From Sciurus carolinensis (Eukaryota > Chordata > Mammalia > Rodentia > Sciuridae): DNA of 64,000 nucleotides. Below, piece after piece: positions 1 to 15,870 of the stretch. Every line of letters starts with the position of its first letter. Within the stretch, counting starts at the first letter, position 1. A program made the translations under genes and the position numbers. The notes under the pieces are model-generated. The model searched no databases, was not told the origin of the DNA, and was given only the letters and a program-made list of their open reading frames with translations. The stretch spans positions 113,523,160 through 113,587,159 of the forward strand of contig NC_062219.1 in assembly GCF_902686445.1 (NCBI RefSeq), read 5' to 3'.

Positions 1-280
1 TCAGGGAGGGAGGAGAGACAGGTTGACACAGAGGCCGTGGTCCAAGTGGTGCAAGAAGGAAGGCTTCCTGGAGGAGGGGACCCTTGAACTGAGCCTAAAG
101 GACAGGAAGGACTGGGAATGGGAAGCATCTGGGGGTGGAGAATAGCATGCGCCGTGACACAGAGGCCACGTGGGTGGCAGGGAAGAGGGAAGGCCCTGAC
201 TCCCCAGGGATGGGTGGCCCTGGACAGTGCTCACTGCCACACTCTGGGAGAGGCCTCAGCAATGGCCACACCCCATGCAG
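1..280 (+). other. GUCA1B: Intron 1 of GUCA1B (3' end)
   Basis: Sequence before the exon 2 acceptor has no recognisable coding content. It should be the 3' end of the first intron, whose upstream exon is outside the window. Confidence 0.8.
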
Positions 281-430
281 GATGACACCATCGACTTCCT
301 GGAGTACGTGGCGGCCCTGAACCTGGTGCTGAGGGGCACCCTGGAGCACAAGCTGAAGTGGACCTTCAAGATCTACGACAAGGACGGCAACGGCTGCATC
401 GACCGCCCGGAGCTCCTGGACATCGTGGAG
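281..430 (+). CDS. GUCA1B: GUCA1B coding exon 2
   Basis: The acceptor CCATGCAG precedes GAT GAC ACC. The 150-base exon encodes 50 residues, the end of EF2 through EF3 ([12 protein letters not shown]), and ends after IVE in phase 0. The donor is GAG|GTTGGT, which is weak at +3 and +4 but keeps G at +5. The homologous GUCA1A exon is also exactly 150 bases. Confidence 0.93.
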
Positions 431-2826
431 GTTGGTGTCCCCGCCTGGAAGCAGGTTCCCTGGGTGCTTGGCACTGCTGGGGCACTGAGGGCTGGCCGCA
501 GGTGACCCACTAAAGAGAGGCCTCTGGGCTGGGGTTGGGAAGAGGCACCGAAATCATTCAGAATGTGTTTTCTGGCCACAGTGAAATTAAGCCAGAAATC
601 AGTTGCAGAAAGTTAAGTAGAAGGCTGGGGAGATAGCTCAGTCTGTAGAGGGCTTGCCTTGCAAGCACATGGCCCTGGGTTCAATCCCCAGCACAGCAAA
701 AAAAAAAAAAAAGTTAAGTAGAAAATCTGTTTGGAACTTTGGCACTACCCTTCCAAATACTCCATGAACCTGAGAAATCATGTTTCTCACACACACACAC
801 ACACACGCACACACACACAGTATTTTGAATCATGATGGACACAGGTCATACATGACATACCAAAACATGTGGAGCACAATTAAATCTGGGCTTGCAGAAA
901 AATTCACAGCCTTAAACTGTCTATATGAAAAAATAAGAGAGGCTGAAAATTAATGATCTAAAAAAATCACCTAGAGAAATTGAAAGGAGTAAATTAAACC
1001 CAAAGAAAACATAAGAGAGGAAACAATAGAGAGTAGAAATTAATACAATCAAAATCAAGCGCTTTAGAGAAAAACCAAGTTGATAAAACCAAAGTTGTTT
1101 CTTTTAAAAAACTAATGAAACTGATAGCCAGCAGGAATTGTCAAAGAGGAAAGGTGGCATCTAGTGTCACAGGCTCCAGACACGTTTCCTGTGGCAGCCA
1201 GTGGATCCCCAGAACACATGAGCTGGCTGTTGCCGGCCCCAGTTTACAGAGAAGGAAATGGCCTCACAGAGGCCCTGTGGTCTGCCATGTCCACGTCCTA
1301 GGAAGTGCGGGGCCTGAATTCCAGGGCATCCCCTCAGGCCCCCCTGACCTGTTTAATGAGGCTTTGCCATGCCAGTGCTGGACTGGGCAGGGAGGCCTTG
1401 GAGACCAAGACCGTGCAGCTTCTGTCTTCAGAAAGCACCTAGGGAGGGTCCTCAAGTTTTCCATCTCTTCTGTGTTTACATGGTACCTTCACAAAGGTCA
1501 TCTCATTGGCGAGGAAACAGGGCAAAGGAGAGGTTGCTTCCAGGCCCAGCACCTGTATGCCCATGGCCCTATTCGACACTTCCACGCGGAGATCATGCTA
1601 AGTTCTTTTCTCTCTCTGCGTCTCCATTTCTTCCGCAGTAGATTGCAGTGTGAACCGTCACGGTGACCTAAACATCCCATTCCTCTGCAGATCACAGTGG
1701 AAATGGAAATGGTGCTGGCAAGGGCAGATAGGAGGCCAGCAGGTCCCCAGGTGGGATTAGACCAGCTGGGGCTTCGGACAGGTTGGATCTGGCTTTGATC
1801 TGGCTCGTGTGATACTGAGCTGCATTGGAAGAGCTGAGTTCTCTCCTCTCCGGCAGGCGATTTACAAGCTGAAGAAAGCCTGCCGCGTAGACACGGAGAT
1901 GGAGCAGCAGGGCCAGATGCTCACACCCGAGGAGGTCGTGGACAGGATCTTCCAGCTGGTGGATGAAAACGGGGACGGTAAGGGGGGCGAAGCTGCCAGG
2001 GGAGGGCTGCCTGCTCCGCATCATCCCTACCTTCTGGCAATATGTCATGGACCGGGCCCCCCACTTCCCAACCGCTGACGTTCTCATCAGTGAGCTGGTT
2101 GAGGAGAGGATTACATGAATTATCAAAGGGCATCACACAGGAGCACATGTTTGTGAGAGATTAAAACTTTCCAGGAGTCACCAAAGGAGGCCCAGCAAGC
2201 GAGCAGAAGAAGTAGGAACTTTGGAGTCAGAATGATACAGTTAACCTGCTGGCCTGGCCTCAGTTTCCTCATCTGGAAAGTGGGGATAACCAGAATGACT
2301 GAGGGGATCAAATGGGGTAGTGTGTAAGGGCCTGACAGGGGAGGCATCCGTTCAGGCCCCTGGAGCTCCCCACCCTGTAGCTCAGTGCCCAGCCCCCCAG
2401 TGCTGTGCACAGGAACTGGCTTAGAACAAACTCAGGAATCTCTCAGCTCCACTCAGCATTTCAGAGGTTCTGTGTTCAAAAGTAAAACTTCAGTCCATTG
2501 TCAAGAAAGCCCCTTCCAGGCCCCCGGAGGCTCCTGGAGAATCAGACTTGACCAGCCACAGCGCTAGGCTCCGTACTGCCGGCTGGTTTGTAGAAGAGGG
2601 GCAGGCACCTCTTAGGAGAGCAGGTCTCTGCCCCTGCCCCCAGTTCCGGGTCTTGCCTCCTCCCCGATGACCATGTCTCCCATCCCATGCTCACTCAGGC
2701 CGGCTGTCACTGAATGAGTTCATTGAAGGTGCCCGTCGTGACAAGTGGGTGATGAAGATGCTGCAGATGGACGGGAATCCCAGTGCCTGGATTGCTCAGC
2801 AGAGACGGAAAAGTGCCATGTTCTGA
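281..2826 (+). CDS. GUCA1B: GUCA1B, guanylate cyclase activator 1B (GCAP2), 3' three coding exons
   Basis: The gene encodes GCAP2, a neuronal calcium sensor of the recoverin family. It stimulates membrane guanylate cyclase in photoreceptor outer segments when calcium falls and inhibits it when calcium rises. Visible coding exons are 281-430, 1857-1977 and 2699-2826; the first exon, with the start codon and the myristoylation site, lies before the window. Seen directly: the end of EF-hand 2 (DDTIDFLEY), EF-hand 3 ([12 protein letters not shown]), EF-hand 4 split over exons 3 and 4 (DENGDG then RLSLNE), and the family C-terminus RRKSAMF followed by TGA. All calcium-ligand positions visible in EF3 and EF4 are kept and no frameshift is seen. 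The linker after KKAC ([11 protein letters not shown]) appears to be one residue longer than human GCAP2 as I remember it. It lies tail-to-tail with GUCA1A. Family and paralog assignment are confident. Confidence 0.95.
610..723 (+). mobile_element. ID SINE with 13-bp target-site duplication
   Basis: A tRNA-derived ID monomer with A box (GATAGCTCAG) and B box (GGTTCAATCCC), followed by an A tail. AAGTTAAGTAGAA is repeated exactly at 610-622 and 711-723, so both edges are defined. Confidence 0.92.
788..819. repeat. (CA)n microsatellite
   Basis: Alternating CA with one CG interruption, in GUCA1B intron 2. Confidence 0.95.
895..1135 (+). mobile_element. L1 ORF2 fragment
   Basis: A-rich plus-strand sequence resembling the L1 ORF2 segment just before the reverse transcriptase (the 'aaccaaagttgtttcttt..aaactgatagccag' part). 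It is short, decayed and without a long frame. Confidence 0.65.
1857..1977 (+). CDS. GUCA1B: GUCA1B coding exon 3
   Basis: Acceptor CTCTCCGGCAG, then GCG ATT TAC AAG CTG AAG. The exon encodes the linker and [18 protein letters not shown], the first part of EF4, and stops one base into the next codon at the donor G|GTAAGG. Confidence 0.93.
2699..2826 (+). CDS. GUCA1B: GUCA1B coding exon 4 with stop
   Basis: Acceptor ATGCTCACTCAG. The exon completes the split glycine codon, then gives [19 protein letters not shown] and the C-terminal RRKSAMF, with TGA at 2824-2826. Confidence 0.94.
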
Positions 2827-3965
2827 GGGGTCGGGGCCCTGGGAGCCCCGTGGGCGTTCACAACCCCCCACGACTCCAGGCTCACCCAGGTTTTCAGAGT
2901 AGCAGGAGGGTCCCCGGGCCAGCCTGCTCATGCCCACGCTTTCCCTGGTGCAGACTTGCTGGCACCCCCTGTGAGGAGTGAGTGGGTGCCCTTCCTGGGT
3001 GTGCAGGGGCCACCAGGGCAGAGTCCAGTCTGCAGGACTGACTGGGATTTGACGGGAACTTGGTTACTCTGCTCCTGGGGCACAGCTGCATTGGCTGGGG
3101 GGCCCCTAGGTGTTCTCAGATGGAAGCAGGGCTACCTGAGCAGTGGGGGTCCCATAGACCAAATCAGCAATGAGGACGCCCACACTTATGGAGTGGAAAC
3201 AAAGACTGGAAGGAAGCAGGAGCGGGGCAGTGGTGAAGCTGAAGAGAGGGTAGGAGTGGGGGGTCATAATTACCTTACCCCCAGGGGTCCCGAGCAGGGT
3301 TCACAGGGGGACCCTCTCCAACTCCTCCCAAGTCCTCCTCAGGGGGGCGATCAAGGGAAACTGCAGCAAGTAAGACAGCAGGCCCTGGTCCTCCACTGTG
3401 CTTAAAGGGGCTGTCTGAGCCCTGTCAGGTGCTCCCCTCCAGCCCTGCTCCCAACACGCCCTCTCACCCATCCTCACCCCTTATCCACCATCCCCACCTC
3501 TCCCTGCCCGCCAGCCCCAGCATGGACCTTCCCCATTCCTTTGAAAGATGGAGAAACCTCTCTGCCTCTGAGGGAGATTCAGGGGTCTGCTGACCTCAGT
3601 CCTGGCCAGACTTTGCCTCCAATGGCCATGAGACCCCAGAAGGCCATTTCTCTTCCCAAACCCGTGCAGCTTGGATTAGGCAAGTGTTTGGGGGTGTGGC
3701 ATTCCTTTCCTGTTATACAGACTCTTTTGCACAATCCTAATACAGAAATTTAAAACATAGCCCCTCTGGTTGAAGGAGACTGAGGAGCTCAGATACCTCC
3801 CTCCTCTGGAGCCTCCTGAGAACAGGAAGTGGAAACTGGCACCCCTGAGCAGTGTTACCTTGTGAGAAGGTTTCCAATGGGACCTGGAAAAATGTTTGCT
3901 TTACCCTGGGTAGAGAGACTTGTGTGTTGATGCAGAAAAAATAAAACAGATCTATGCACTTGAGG
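2827..3965 (+). other. GUCA1B: Probable GUCA1B 3' UTR
   Basis: Non-coding sequence after the stop codon up to the first good AATAAA (3940-3945). It holds no SINE. The extent is inferred from the signal position only. Confidence 0.55.
3940..3945 (+). terminator. GUCA1B: Candidate polyadenylation signal of GUCA1B
   Basis: AATAAA about 1.1 kb after the stop codon, the first canonical hexamer seen downstream on this strand. Confidence 0.5.
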
Positions 3966-5021
3966 TCTTAGGGGTATGACATTTCATGTGATGTTCATAT
4001 GAAGCTTCCCTTAGAAATCAATTTTAGGTTAAAAAAAAAAGATTGACTGAAAATAATAACATACTAGATGGGACAGAGACATGCCCCAAATCATGCAGGT
4101 GGCATGTGAACAAGGCTGGGGAAAGTTGTCCTAATTCTATACAGACACCCTTGACCTTCAGGACTAAGAAGCAGGCAGCAAGAGGAGGAGCAGAAATGTC
4201 AGCTCCCTCTCCTTCCAGTATGCCCGTGGCATTACCTCCACCTTCCCTCCGTGTCTGCTGCTCAGGCCCTGGCTGACTTGCCTGGCTGGGATGATCCAAG
4301 GAACAGGCAGGACAGGGTGAGCACAATGCACCCTCTTGTCCCCCTACCTACCACAGAATGGTACTCTCCGACCTGATTTTCTACTCCCCAGACCCAAGTT
4401 TTATCCCTGCATCCCTAGGTTTTTATATACTCCCCACATCTTCTCTGCTCAGCTGAAGTGAAGACTCAAAACCCAAGAGAAAGAGGCTCTTGGGGAAAAG
4501 ATCACAACTATTTCAACCCATGTCTCTCCCCAGATTCCTGTGGCAACCAGGCAATTGTAATTCAGGGGTACAACTGAAAAGACCTGCTTTGGATGGGCAG
4601 ATCTCTGAGTGGAGGATGCTTAAAGTTGGGGTGCACAAAGAACCAGGCCCAGGCCCACCTGAAACAGATTGCCCACTTCCCAATTGGTGTCAGGTGTCAC
4701 TGCAGCAAGAAGGAATTAGGGTAGACCAGAGATGGTCAAGGCATTTGCAATGAGTTGCAGACCTGTGGAGAACCATGTGGCACCGCATGCTGTCAAGTCT
4801 CTTCTAAAGAACAACACATTTCCTCTGGATAAAGGAGGACTTTCTGCAGTACCATCCACTTTCTTTCACTTTGTGGCCAACACCAAACTTGAGCAAATCC
4901 TCCCATAGTGTCTGAACGCACACACGGGTTGATCCTCTGTCATAACTCAAAGCTTCTGGGTCATCCAAGTACTACGAACTTGTCTACTCAGGAGGAATAT
5001 ACGCTTCTTTCACTGAGAATA

Positions 5022-5172
5022 TTGAACCAGGGGTGCTTTACCACTGAGCTACAGCCCAAGTCCTTTTTATTTTTTATTTCGAGACAGGGTCTCTCTTGCT
5101 GAATTGCCAAGCCTTGCTTCAAATTTGCAATCCTCCTGCTTCAGCCTCTGAGTTGCTGGGATTACAGGCATG
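5022..5172 (-). mobile_element. B1-dID SINE
   Basis: Reverse complement of the composite SINE: the ID part ('accactgagctac') precedes the B1 part ('gcctctgagttgctgggattacaggc'). Confidence 0.85.
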
Positions 5173-5221
5173 CACCTTGACATTCAGCTGAATTATGCAA
5201 TTCTTTGGAGGGGTTATTATG

Positions 5222-5403
5222 GATTTTAACCACTGAGTCACATCCCCAGTCCTTTTTATTTTTTTATTTTTTATTTTTCATTTTGAGAAGGGATCTCATT
5301 AAGTTACTTATGGCCTTGCTAAATCACTGAGGTTGGTCTCAAACTTATGATCCTCCTGTCTCAGCCTCCTGAGTTGCTAGGATTACAGGCCAGTGCCACC
5401 ATG
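5222..5403 (-). mobile_element. B1-dID SINE
   Basis: Same layout as its neighbour, with a T-rich linker and 'gcctcctgagttgctaggattacaggc' at the B1 end. Confidence 0.85.
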
Positions 5404-5539
5404 CCCAGTTTGGGTTATACACTTCTTGAAGAAGTTGTGGTATTTTTTTTCTCTTAGTGGAACCCTAAGAAGTACTTCCTAAAAACAGACATGATGGCCC
5501 TTATAATTTCCAATTTGGTGAATTTTATTGATTGATTGA

Positions 5540-5700
5540 TTGTAGTGCTGGAGATTGAATCCAGGGGCTCTCTACCACTGAGCTACATCCCAGGCCCTTG
5601 TTATTTTATTTTGGGATAGGATCTCACTAAATTGCCTAGTCTGGCCTCAACCTCCCAAGTAACTGAGATTGCAGGTGTGTGCCACTGTGCCCAGCTGGTA
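5540..5700 (-). mobile_element. B1-dID SINE, diverged
   Basis: The ID half ('gattgaatccaggggctctctaccactgagc') and a shortened B1 half on the minus strand. Confidence 0.8.
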
Positions 5701-5711
5701 AGATTTAAATT

Positions 5712-5940
5712 TGGTGTGGGGGTGGGTACGGGGATTGAACCAGTACCTGTGGGGAACCATGTAGCACCACATGGTTTTTGAACTCACAGATGCTTACCAA
5801 TGAGCTATATCCAAGCCCTATTTATTTTATTTTTTATTTTGAGACAGGTTCTCACTAAATTGTTGAAGGTCTTGCTAAAATTACTGAGATGGTCCTCCTG
5901 TGTTTCTGGGATTACAGGGATGTGTCACTGCACCTAGCTA
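5712..5940 (-). mobile_element. B1-dID SINE with internal extra segment
   Basis: The ID half is interrupted after 'ggggattgaacc' by about 45 bases (from about 5743) that contain a perfect 8-bp hairpin and resemble unique sequence at 4761-4789. The B1 half follows. Confidence 0.75.
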
Positions 5941-6136
5941 CAATTTGACTCTTAAAGGATACCTCCAATTACATCTAAGAACAGCTCCTACAAGGGGCAC
6001 ATATATCACAGAGAATGCACCCAAACCTCCCCACCTTCTCCATGGGCAATCACGAAGTCCTCTTTCAAAGCCAAAGGTCAGCACTGTGATGCTTTCTCTG
6101 AGTCAAATTCCTATAGGAGACCCTTACTTTATAACT

Positions 6137-6142
6137 TTTATT
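6137..6142 (-). terminator. GUCA1A: Candidate polyadenylation signal of GUCA1A
   Basis: TTTATT on the plus strand, AATAAA on the minus strand, about 580 bases after the GUCA1A stop. The 3' end could be elsewhere. Confidence 0.35.
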
Positions 6143-6723
6143 ACAATGATGCTGGTCTAAATGCCTCCCATTATGAGTTCCTTGAGGATGAGAATTGTCT
6201 TCTTTATACATCTAACGTTTAGCATCAACACACAGTAGGTGCTCAAAAAATGCTTGCCAGAGGGAGGAACGAATCAACACAAACCACACAAGTAGATCCC
6301 AGGGTCTGGGTCAGGACGTCATCACAGCACCTGGATTTAGGTTGCCTCCATGGGATCTGTACAATTCCATCAGAGACCCAGGAACCATCCCCTTTGGTTC
6401 AGAGCTTCCTCGTCTAGAAGGGTGTGGACTGGAGAAGTGCAGCAGGGACACTTGGAAAAGCTAGGTGAGGAGCCCCAAGGGGCAAGGGAGGAACCCCAAG
6501 GCAGCAGGGAGCATCACCAATAGCTGAGTCTCCCAGAGAGCCCAGGAACCATCTCCACTGTGCCCCTCCTCCCCTCCTGCTGCCACTGTGGGCCCCAAAG
6601 AGGTGAGCCGAGCCTTTGGATGCGGGAGATCCCATGTAATATTAAGATTAAGACAAGAACAACTGCCACGCCAGGCACCACCATGTAGCCCCGCCCCCGA
6701 ATACAGAAGCAGCTGGGCGTGGC

Positions 6724-11537
<4,814 letters not shown>

Positions 11538-12845
11538 TCAGATGGTGCTGGGAAATGTGGAGAGGAGGTGAGCAGCGAGGAGATGCGACGATGGCCCACA
11601 CCCAGATCGGGGATGCGGGAGGACTCCGGCTAACATTCCCCACAAATCCTTGCAGCCTATGGGAGGAGGAATGGAAATAGAACAAAGCTTAGAGAAGCAG
11701 AGTCCCAGGATTACAGCCTTGAGCTGTAGGTGAGAGGATTTTCTTACCCAGTTTGCAGTCTCCTAATCCTCTCTTATCACGACCCAGTGGGTGGCCAGCC
11801 AGCCGCTGCTCTGATTCTATGACCTCAGTGTCCTTCATATTCTGCTTTAATGGATTCACATTGTCCTTGGATCCCACCCTCAGACAAGGAACTGGGATTC
11901 ATCTTATCTTCCAAAGCAAGGCTAACTATGGGTCCTTGATGGGGCTGCCACGTACAGTCATCCAGACTGTGGGCTGCACTTGACCATCACAACTGAGGAG
12001 GTCTGATCACACCATGGATGTGCACCTGGGTGATGCAGAGTTTGTGGGCTTCTGAGATGTACCCTGAGCAGCCAAAGGGAGCCCCTCCTATGTTAACCTG
12101 TACACACACACACGCAGGCATGTCCTATGCTGACCACACTCATATTCATCTTTCCCCTCCTCCATCTGACTCTAAAGAGAGCACGGTTGCCTACCAGGGG
12201 CATGAGGGTGGGGGGCATGAGCGTGCTGGTTCCCTGGGGCGATCCTGAGAGTGCGTGAGAATGCACACACAGCTGCTAGCTGCTGGCCCTGGACGCTCCA
12301 GAGCAAGCCAGGGGCTGGTCTCAGTGCAGTAGCTTCCTCTGGTGCCTACTGGGATGTCCCTTCTCCCAACACAGGCTTTCAGTGCCTTCATTCTGGAACC
12401 GACTTCAAGTGCACTGAAGTTGGACGCCTCCAGAAAAGCCCAGAGCTACAGCTCACCCCACTCCAACTCTTCCCCTCATTTCCCTCCCTTCTATACATAT
12501 GGGCCATGCCTAGGCCCCCTGACTCAGCCAGAGGAACCCACTGCCCACGTGTCTGCCTTCCCCAGCAGGGCCTCGGATAACTGTTCAAGTTGTGCAATGA
12601 TAGACTAAAAGTGCCTTGCCTACTTGAAGAAGGGGTTTGGGGGCAGTTTGTACTGCAGCTAACCTCAACCCATTCTGACTGATACAAAGGCAGTACAGTT
12701 TCCAATTAGCACAAAATGTCATGAGTCTTCCTAGCAACACCAGGCTTGCTGAGCCTTCCCAAGAGCCCCTCCCAGCAGCCTGCCTGGTTCCTTCCAGCCT
12801 GCAAGGCTGCAGGAGAGGATACTTTACTCCTGGTTGCAAAGCTCT

Positions 12846-13080
12846 TTTTTTTTTTTTTTCAGAGAGTGCACAGTAAGGAAGATTTTACACATACATATGT
12901 GTAATAAAAAGTACTTACATTTGTGTTAATTGTATAATCTAAATATATAACATATACAAATTATATGTAATTGTATCTAAATAAAGGTATATAATATGCA
13001 GTCTTTATGATGCATAATATATATCAGATATCAGAGTATGTTCCTATATATCTCAAAATGGGCTAGGTTTTACTGAAAAC
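12846..13080. repeat. AT-rich low-complexity stretch
   Basis: A T run, then about 230 bases dominated by A and T with many 'atata' and 'taatta' patches, clearly unlike the surrounding GC-rich DNA. Confidence 0.6.
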
Positions 13081-14640
13081 ACTCGAAAATCTCTGAAACT
13101 TAAAGCAACACAAGTTTATTCCTTGCTCACATAACTGGCAGGGTGAACCCAAGCAAGTGACTTAAACTCTCTGGGCCTTAGTTGCCTTCCTTAAAAAGAG
13201 GATAATGGTGCCCATTTCACAGGGCTTTGAGAGGACTAAGTGAATTAATATTAACACATGGAAAGTATCAAGAAGAGTCTGGTATGGAGCGAGCGTCCCA
13301 TAAACACTGGCTGTCATTTTATTATTTCGTATCTGTCACATCAGCACGTTGGGTATGCTGCTGACTTTAGAATGTGGGTGCCGTTGTAGTGCAGCTTGGG
13401 CTCATCGTTCCTTTGACCCCATCCACCATGGACCCTGGACTGTTAGAATCATGTTGGCAACAGACACCTACCCTGTCTCACTCAGGACACCCACCAGCTC
13501 TGGCCAGGCCCTGAGGAAGGTAGAGGCCATTGTTAAAACCTGACTAGACCCAACCCCATTTCCAACTCCCTGCCCACTCGTTTGCCCATACTAAAGAGGC
13601 TGGGAAAACAAGAAAATTGTTTCCCTAACCTCTCTTGCAGCAAGGAGTGACCACATGACATGGTTCTGGCCAAAGAGATTTAAGTTAAAGCCTGCCATGG
13701 TTTTCTGGGAAAGCTTTGCTTTCTTGATTAAAAAAAAAAAAAAAGTGATAAAACATGCAGCTGGTCCTGCCCTTTTGACCTTGCATATGGACAAGATGCC
13801 GGGAATGCAGCAGCCATATTGTGATCTTGAGGTCACGAGCAAAAGGAAAAGCCAAGAAAACCAGTTTTCAGTCATCATTGTTGAGCTGCTGAACCCATAA
13901 AAATACTTATTGCCTCTCCCTGTATTATTGAAAAATAATCCCCTCTTTAACAAAAAACTTGAAGTCTATGGGTGGAGGCACCAGGAAGATAGTAGTTCTT
14001 ACACAACTTTGAGTAAAGATGGCCAGGCTGTTGATCCTGAGAGTCCCTGAGAACTGGACAGACAGGAGGCCAGGGCCTGGAGAAAGTCAGCTCCCTCTTC
14101 CAGCCCTGTCAAGGAAGTACAGTCACAGCCTTTCAGCCATGAGGGATAGCCCGGCGCCTGCATGCGTGGGCAGTGGGACGAGCGCGAATGGGTAGGAACC
14201 CCCTTAGGCACTGCTCAGCCGCGGCTGTCCCTCTTTGGGAGGACACGCTCTGTCAACAGCCATGACGCATATGAGCAACCAGAGCAGGTCCCTGGTTGCC
14301 CAGAAAGGGCCCTCCCGCCTGGACCAAGGGCTCCCTGGGAACCAGAGCGGCAGCACAGCAGGGGTGGGGGTGGGGCTGTGCTCCTTCTTGGAGCCAGTCT
14401 TTTTCCCTGGTCCGTTTTCATCCTTTCCATCATAAAACCACGGATGGGGCTCTCTCCTTTCAATCCACAACTCTTTTTGCCCATTATTCTGATCCAAAGG
14501 GCTCATAGCTCAGGATGCGCCTCAGAAGACCAGAGAGAAAGGCGGAAATGAGGCCCATGTTCACACTGCTGTCCCTGCCAACTGAAATCTGACTGCAGGA
14601 CAGCCGCCACGGTGCTGACAGGGCTCGCTGGGTCAGAGGG

Positions 14641-15199
14641 TCACCTGTGACTTTTTTAAAGAAAAAATTTTTTAATTTGTTCTAATTGGTTATACATGAC
14701 AGCAGAATGCATTTTGACACATTGTACAGAAATGGAGCATAACTTCTCGTTCCTCTGGCTGTGCACGGCGCTGAGTCACACCAGTCGTGTGATCATACAT
14801 GTATATAGGGTAATAATGTCTGTCTCATCCTACCGTCCTTCCCATACACACCAGCCCACCCCTCCCCTCACCCCCTCTGCACAAAGTTCCTTCATTCTTC
14901 CCTACCTGCACCCCCAACTGTGGATCAGCATCCGCTTCTCAGAGAAAACATTCGGCCTTTGGTTTTTTGGGATTGGCTTATTTCACTTAGCATGATATTC
15001 TCTAGTTCCATCCATTTACCTGCAAATGCCATAATTTCATTCTTCTTTAAGGCTGAGTGATATTCCATTGTGCACATGCACTACATATTCTGTATCCATT
15101 CATCTGTTGAAGGGCACCTAGGTTGGTTCCATAGTTTAGCTATTGTGAATTGAACTACTATAAACATTGATGTGGGTGTGTCACCAGTGACTTTTTAAA
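14641..15199 (-). mobile_element. 5'-truncated L1 (3' end of ORF2 and 3' UTR)
   Basis: Read on the minus strand it contains the typical L1 ORF2 end ('aatagctaaactatggaacc', 'atggatggaactagag'). A direct repeat flanks it: 14641-14660 and 15181-15199, differing at one substitution and one T. Confidence 0.85.
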
Positions 15200-15617
15200 T
15201 CTTTGTTTTTAAAACATTGTCTGCATACTTCAATGGTTCATAATGATCACGTCATTCACATAATCTAAGAGGATGGATATTTTTGAAGAATCCAAACAGG
15301 CTTTAGTAGAGTTTCACCTTTACCAAAGGATGGATGTAGGGTGCAAGGGGCATGGATCCCCAGCTTTGAACACATCCCAGACCTGGGCGGGTGAGGGCTC
15401 TCCAGAGAACTTGCTTGGGCCCAGCTGGAATCTGCATCCTGCAGAGTCCTCTCAGGCCCCAAGTTGGACGTGGAGGGTGGGGGAGGAGGTGGCAGGTCCT
15501 CTGTCCCTCTCTGCCTGCTGCAATCCTCCCTTTTCATGTATGAATGTCCTCCCCCCACCCCACAAAGCCTTCCCAAGTCTCAGCAGGATCCCCTGCTCAG
15601 CACCGCCAACATTCTGT

Positions 15618-15870
15618 TAGTTTTCAGTGCTGAGTAAACAAATCACCACAGACGGCAGCTCAGAACCACACGCATTTATTCTCTTACAATTCCTGCGGCC
15701 CAGAGGCTCACCCGGCTGCAGCCAGGGTGCCACCTGGGTTGTGTCTTCATCCGGACACTGGACGAAGAAAGAGCTCACGTGCGGTTTATTCAAGCACTTG
15801 GCAGAATTCCCTTGCCGGTGCTGGCCCCGGATTCTTGCTGCGTCACAGAGTGTACAGAATTGCAAACCAC
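15618..15870 (+). mobile_element. MLT1-like (MaLR) LTR fragment
   Basis: Segments such as 'gtaaacaaatcaccacagac' and 'catttattctcttacaattcc' fit the MLT1 LTR pattern of old mammalian MaLR elements. Confidence 0.55.

Larger units (their letters stand above)
431..1856 (+). other. GUCA1B: Intron 2 of GUCA1B
   Basis: A 1.4-kb intron holding an ID SINE with perfect flanking duplications, a CA microsatellite (788-819) and an L1 ORF2 fragment (about 895-1135). No further coding sequence is apparent. A second intron follows at 1978-2698. Confidence 0.85.
3966..6723. other. Tail-to-tail intergenic region and GUCA1A 3' UTR
   Basis: No coding sequence is supported. Between 5.02 and 5.94 kb lie four minus-strand SINEs one after another. 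The GUCA1A 3' UTR must occupy the right end. One candidate minus-strand AATAAA lies at 6142-6137. Confidence 0.7.

Noticed and set aside
623..710. A tRNA gene, because A-box and B-box-like sequences are present
   Set aside because: It is an ID SINE with an A tail and target-site duplication; no tRNA cloverleaf acceptor stem is formed.
1115..1666. 183-codon plus-strand frame in GUCA1B intron 2
   Set aside because: It starts in an L1 fragment and crosses non-coding DNA; there are no family motifs, and it lies between two confirmed exons as intron.
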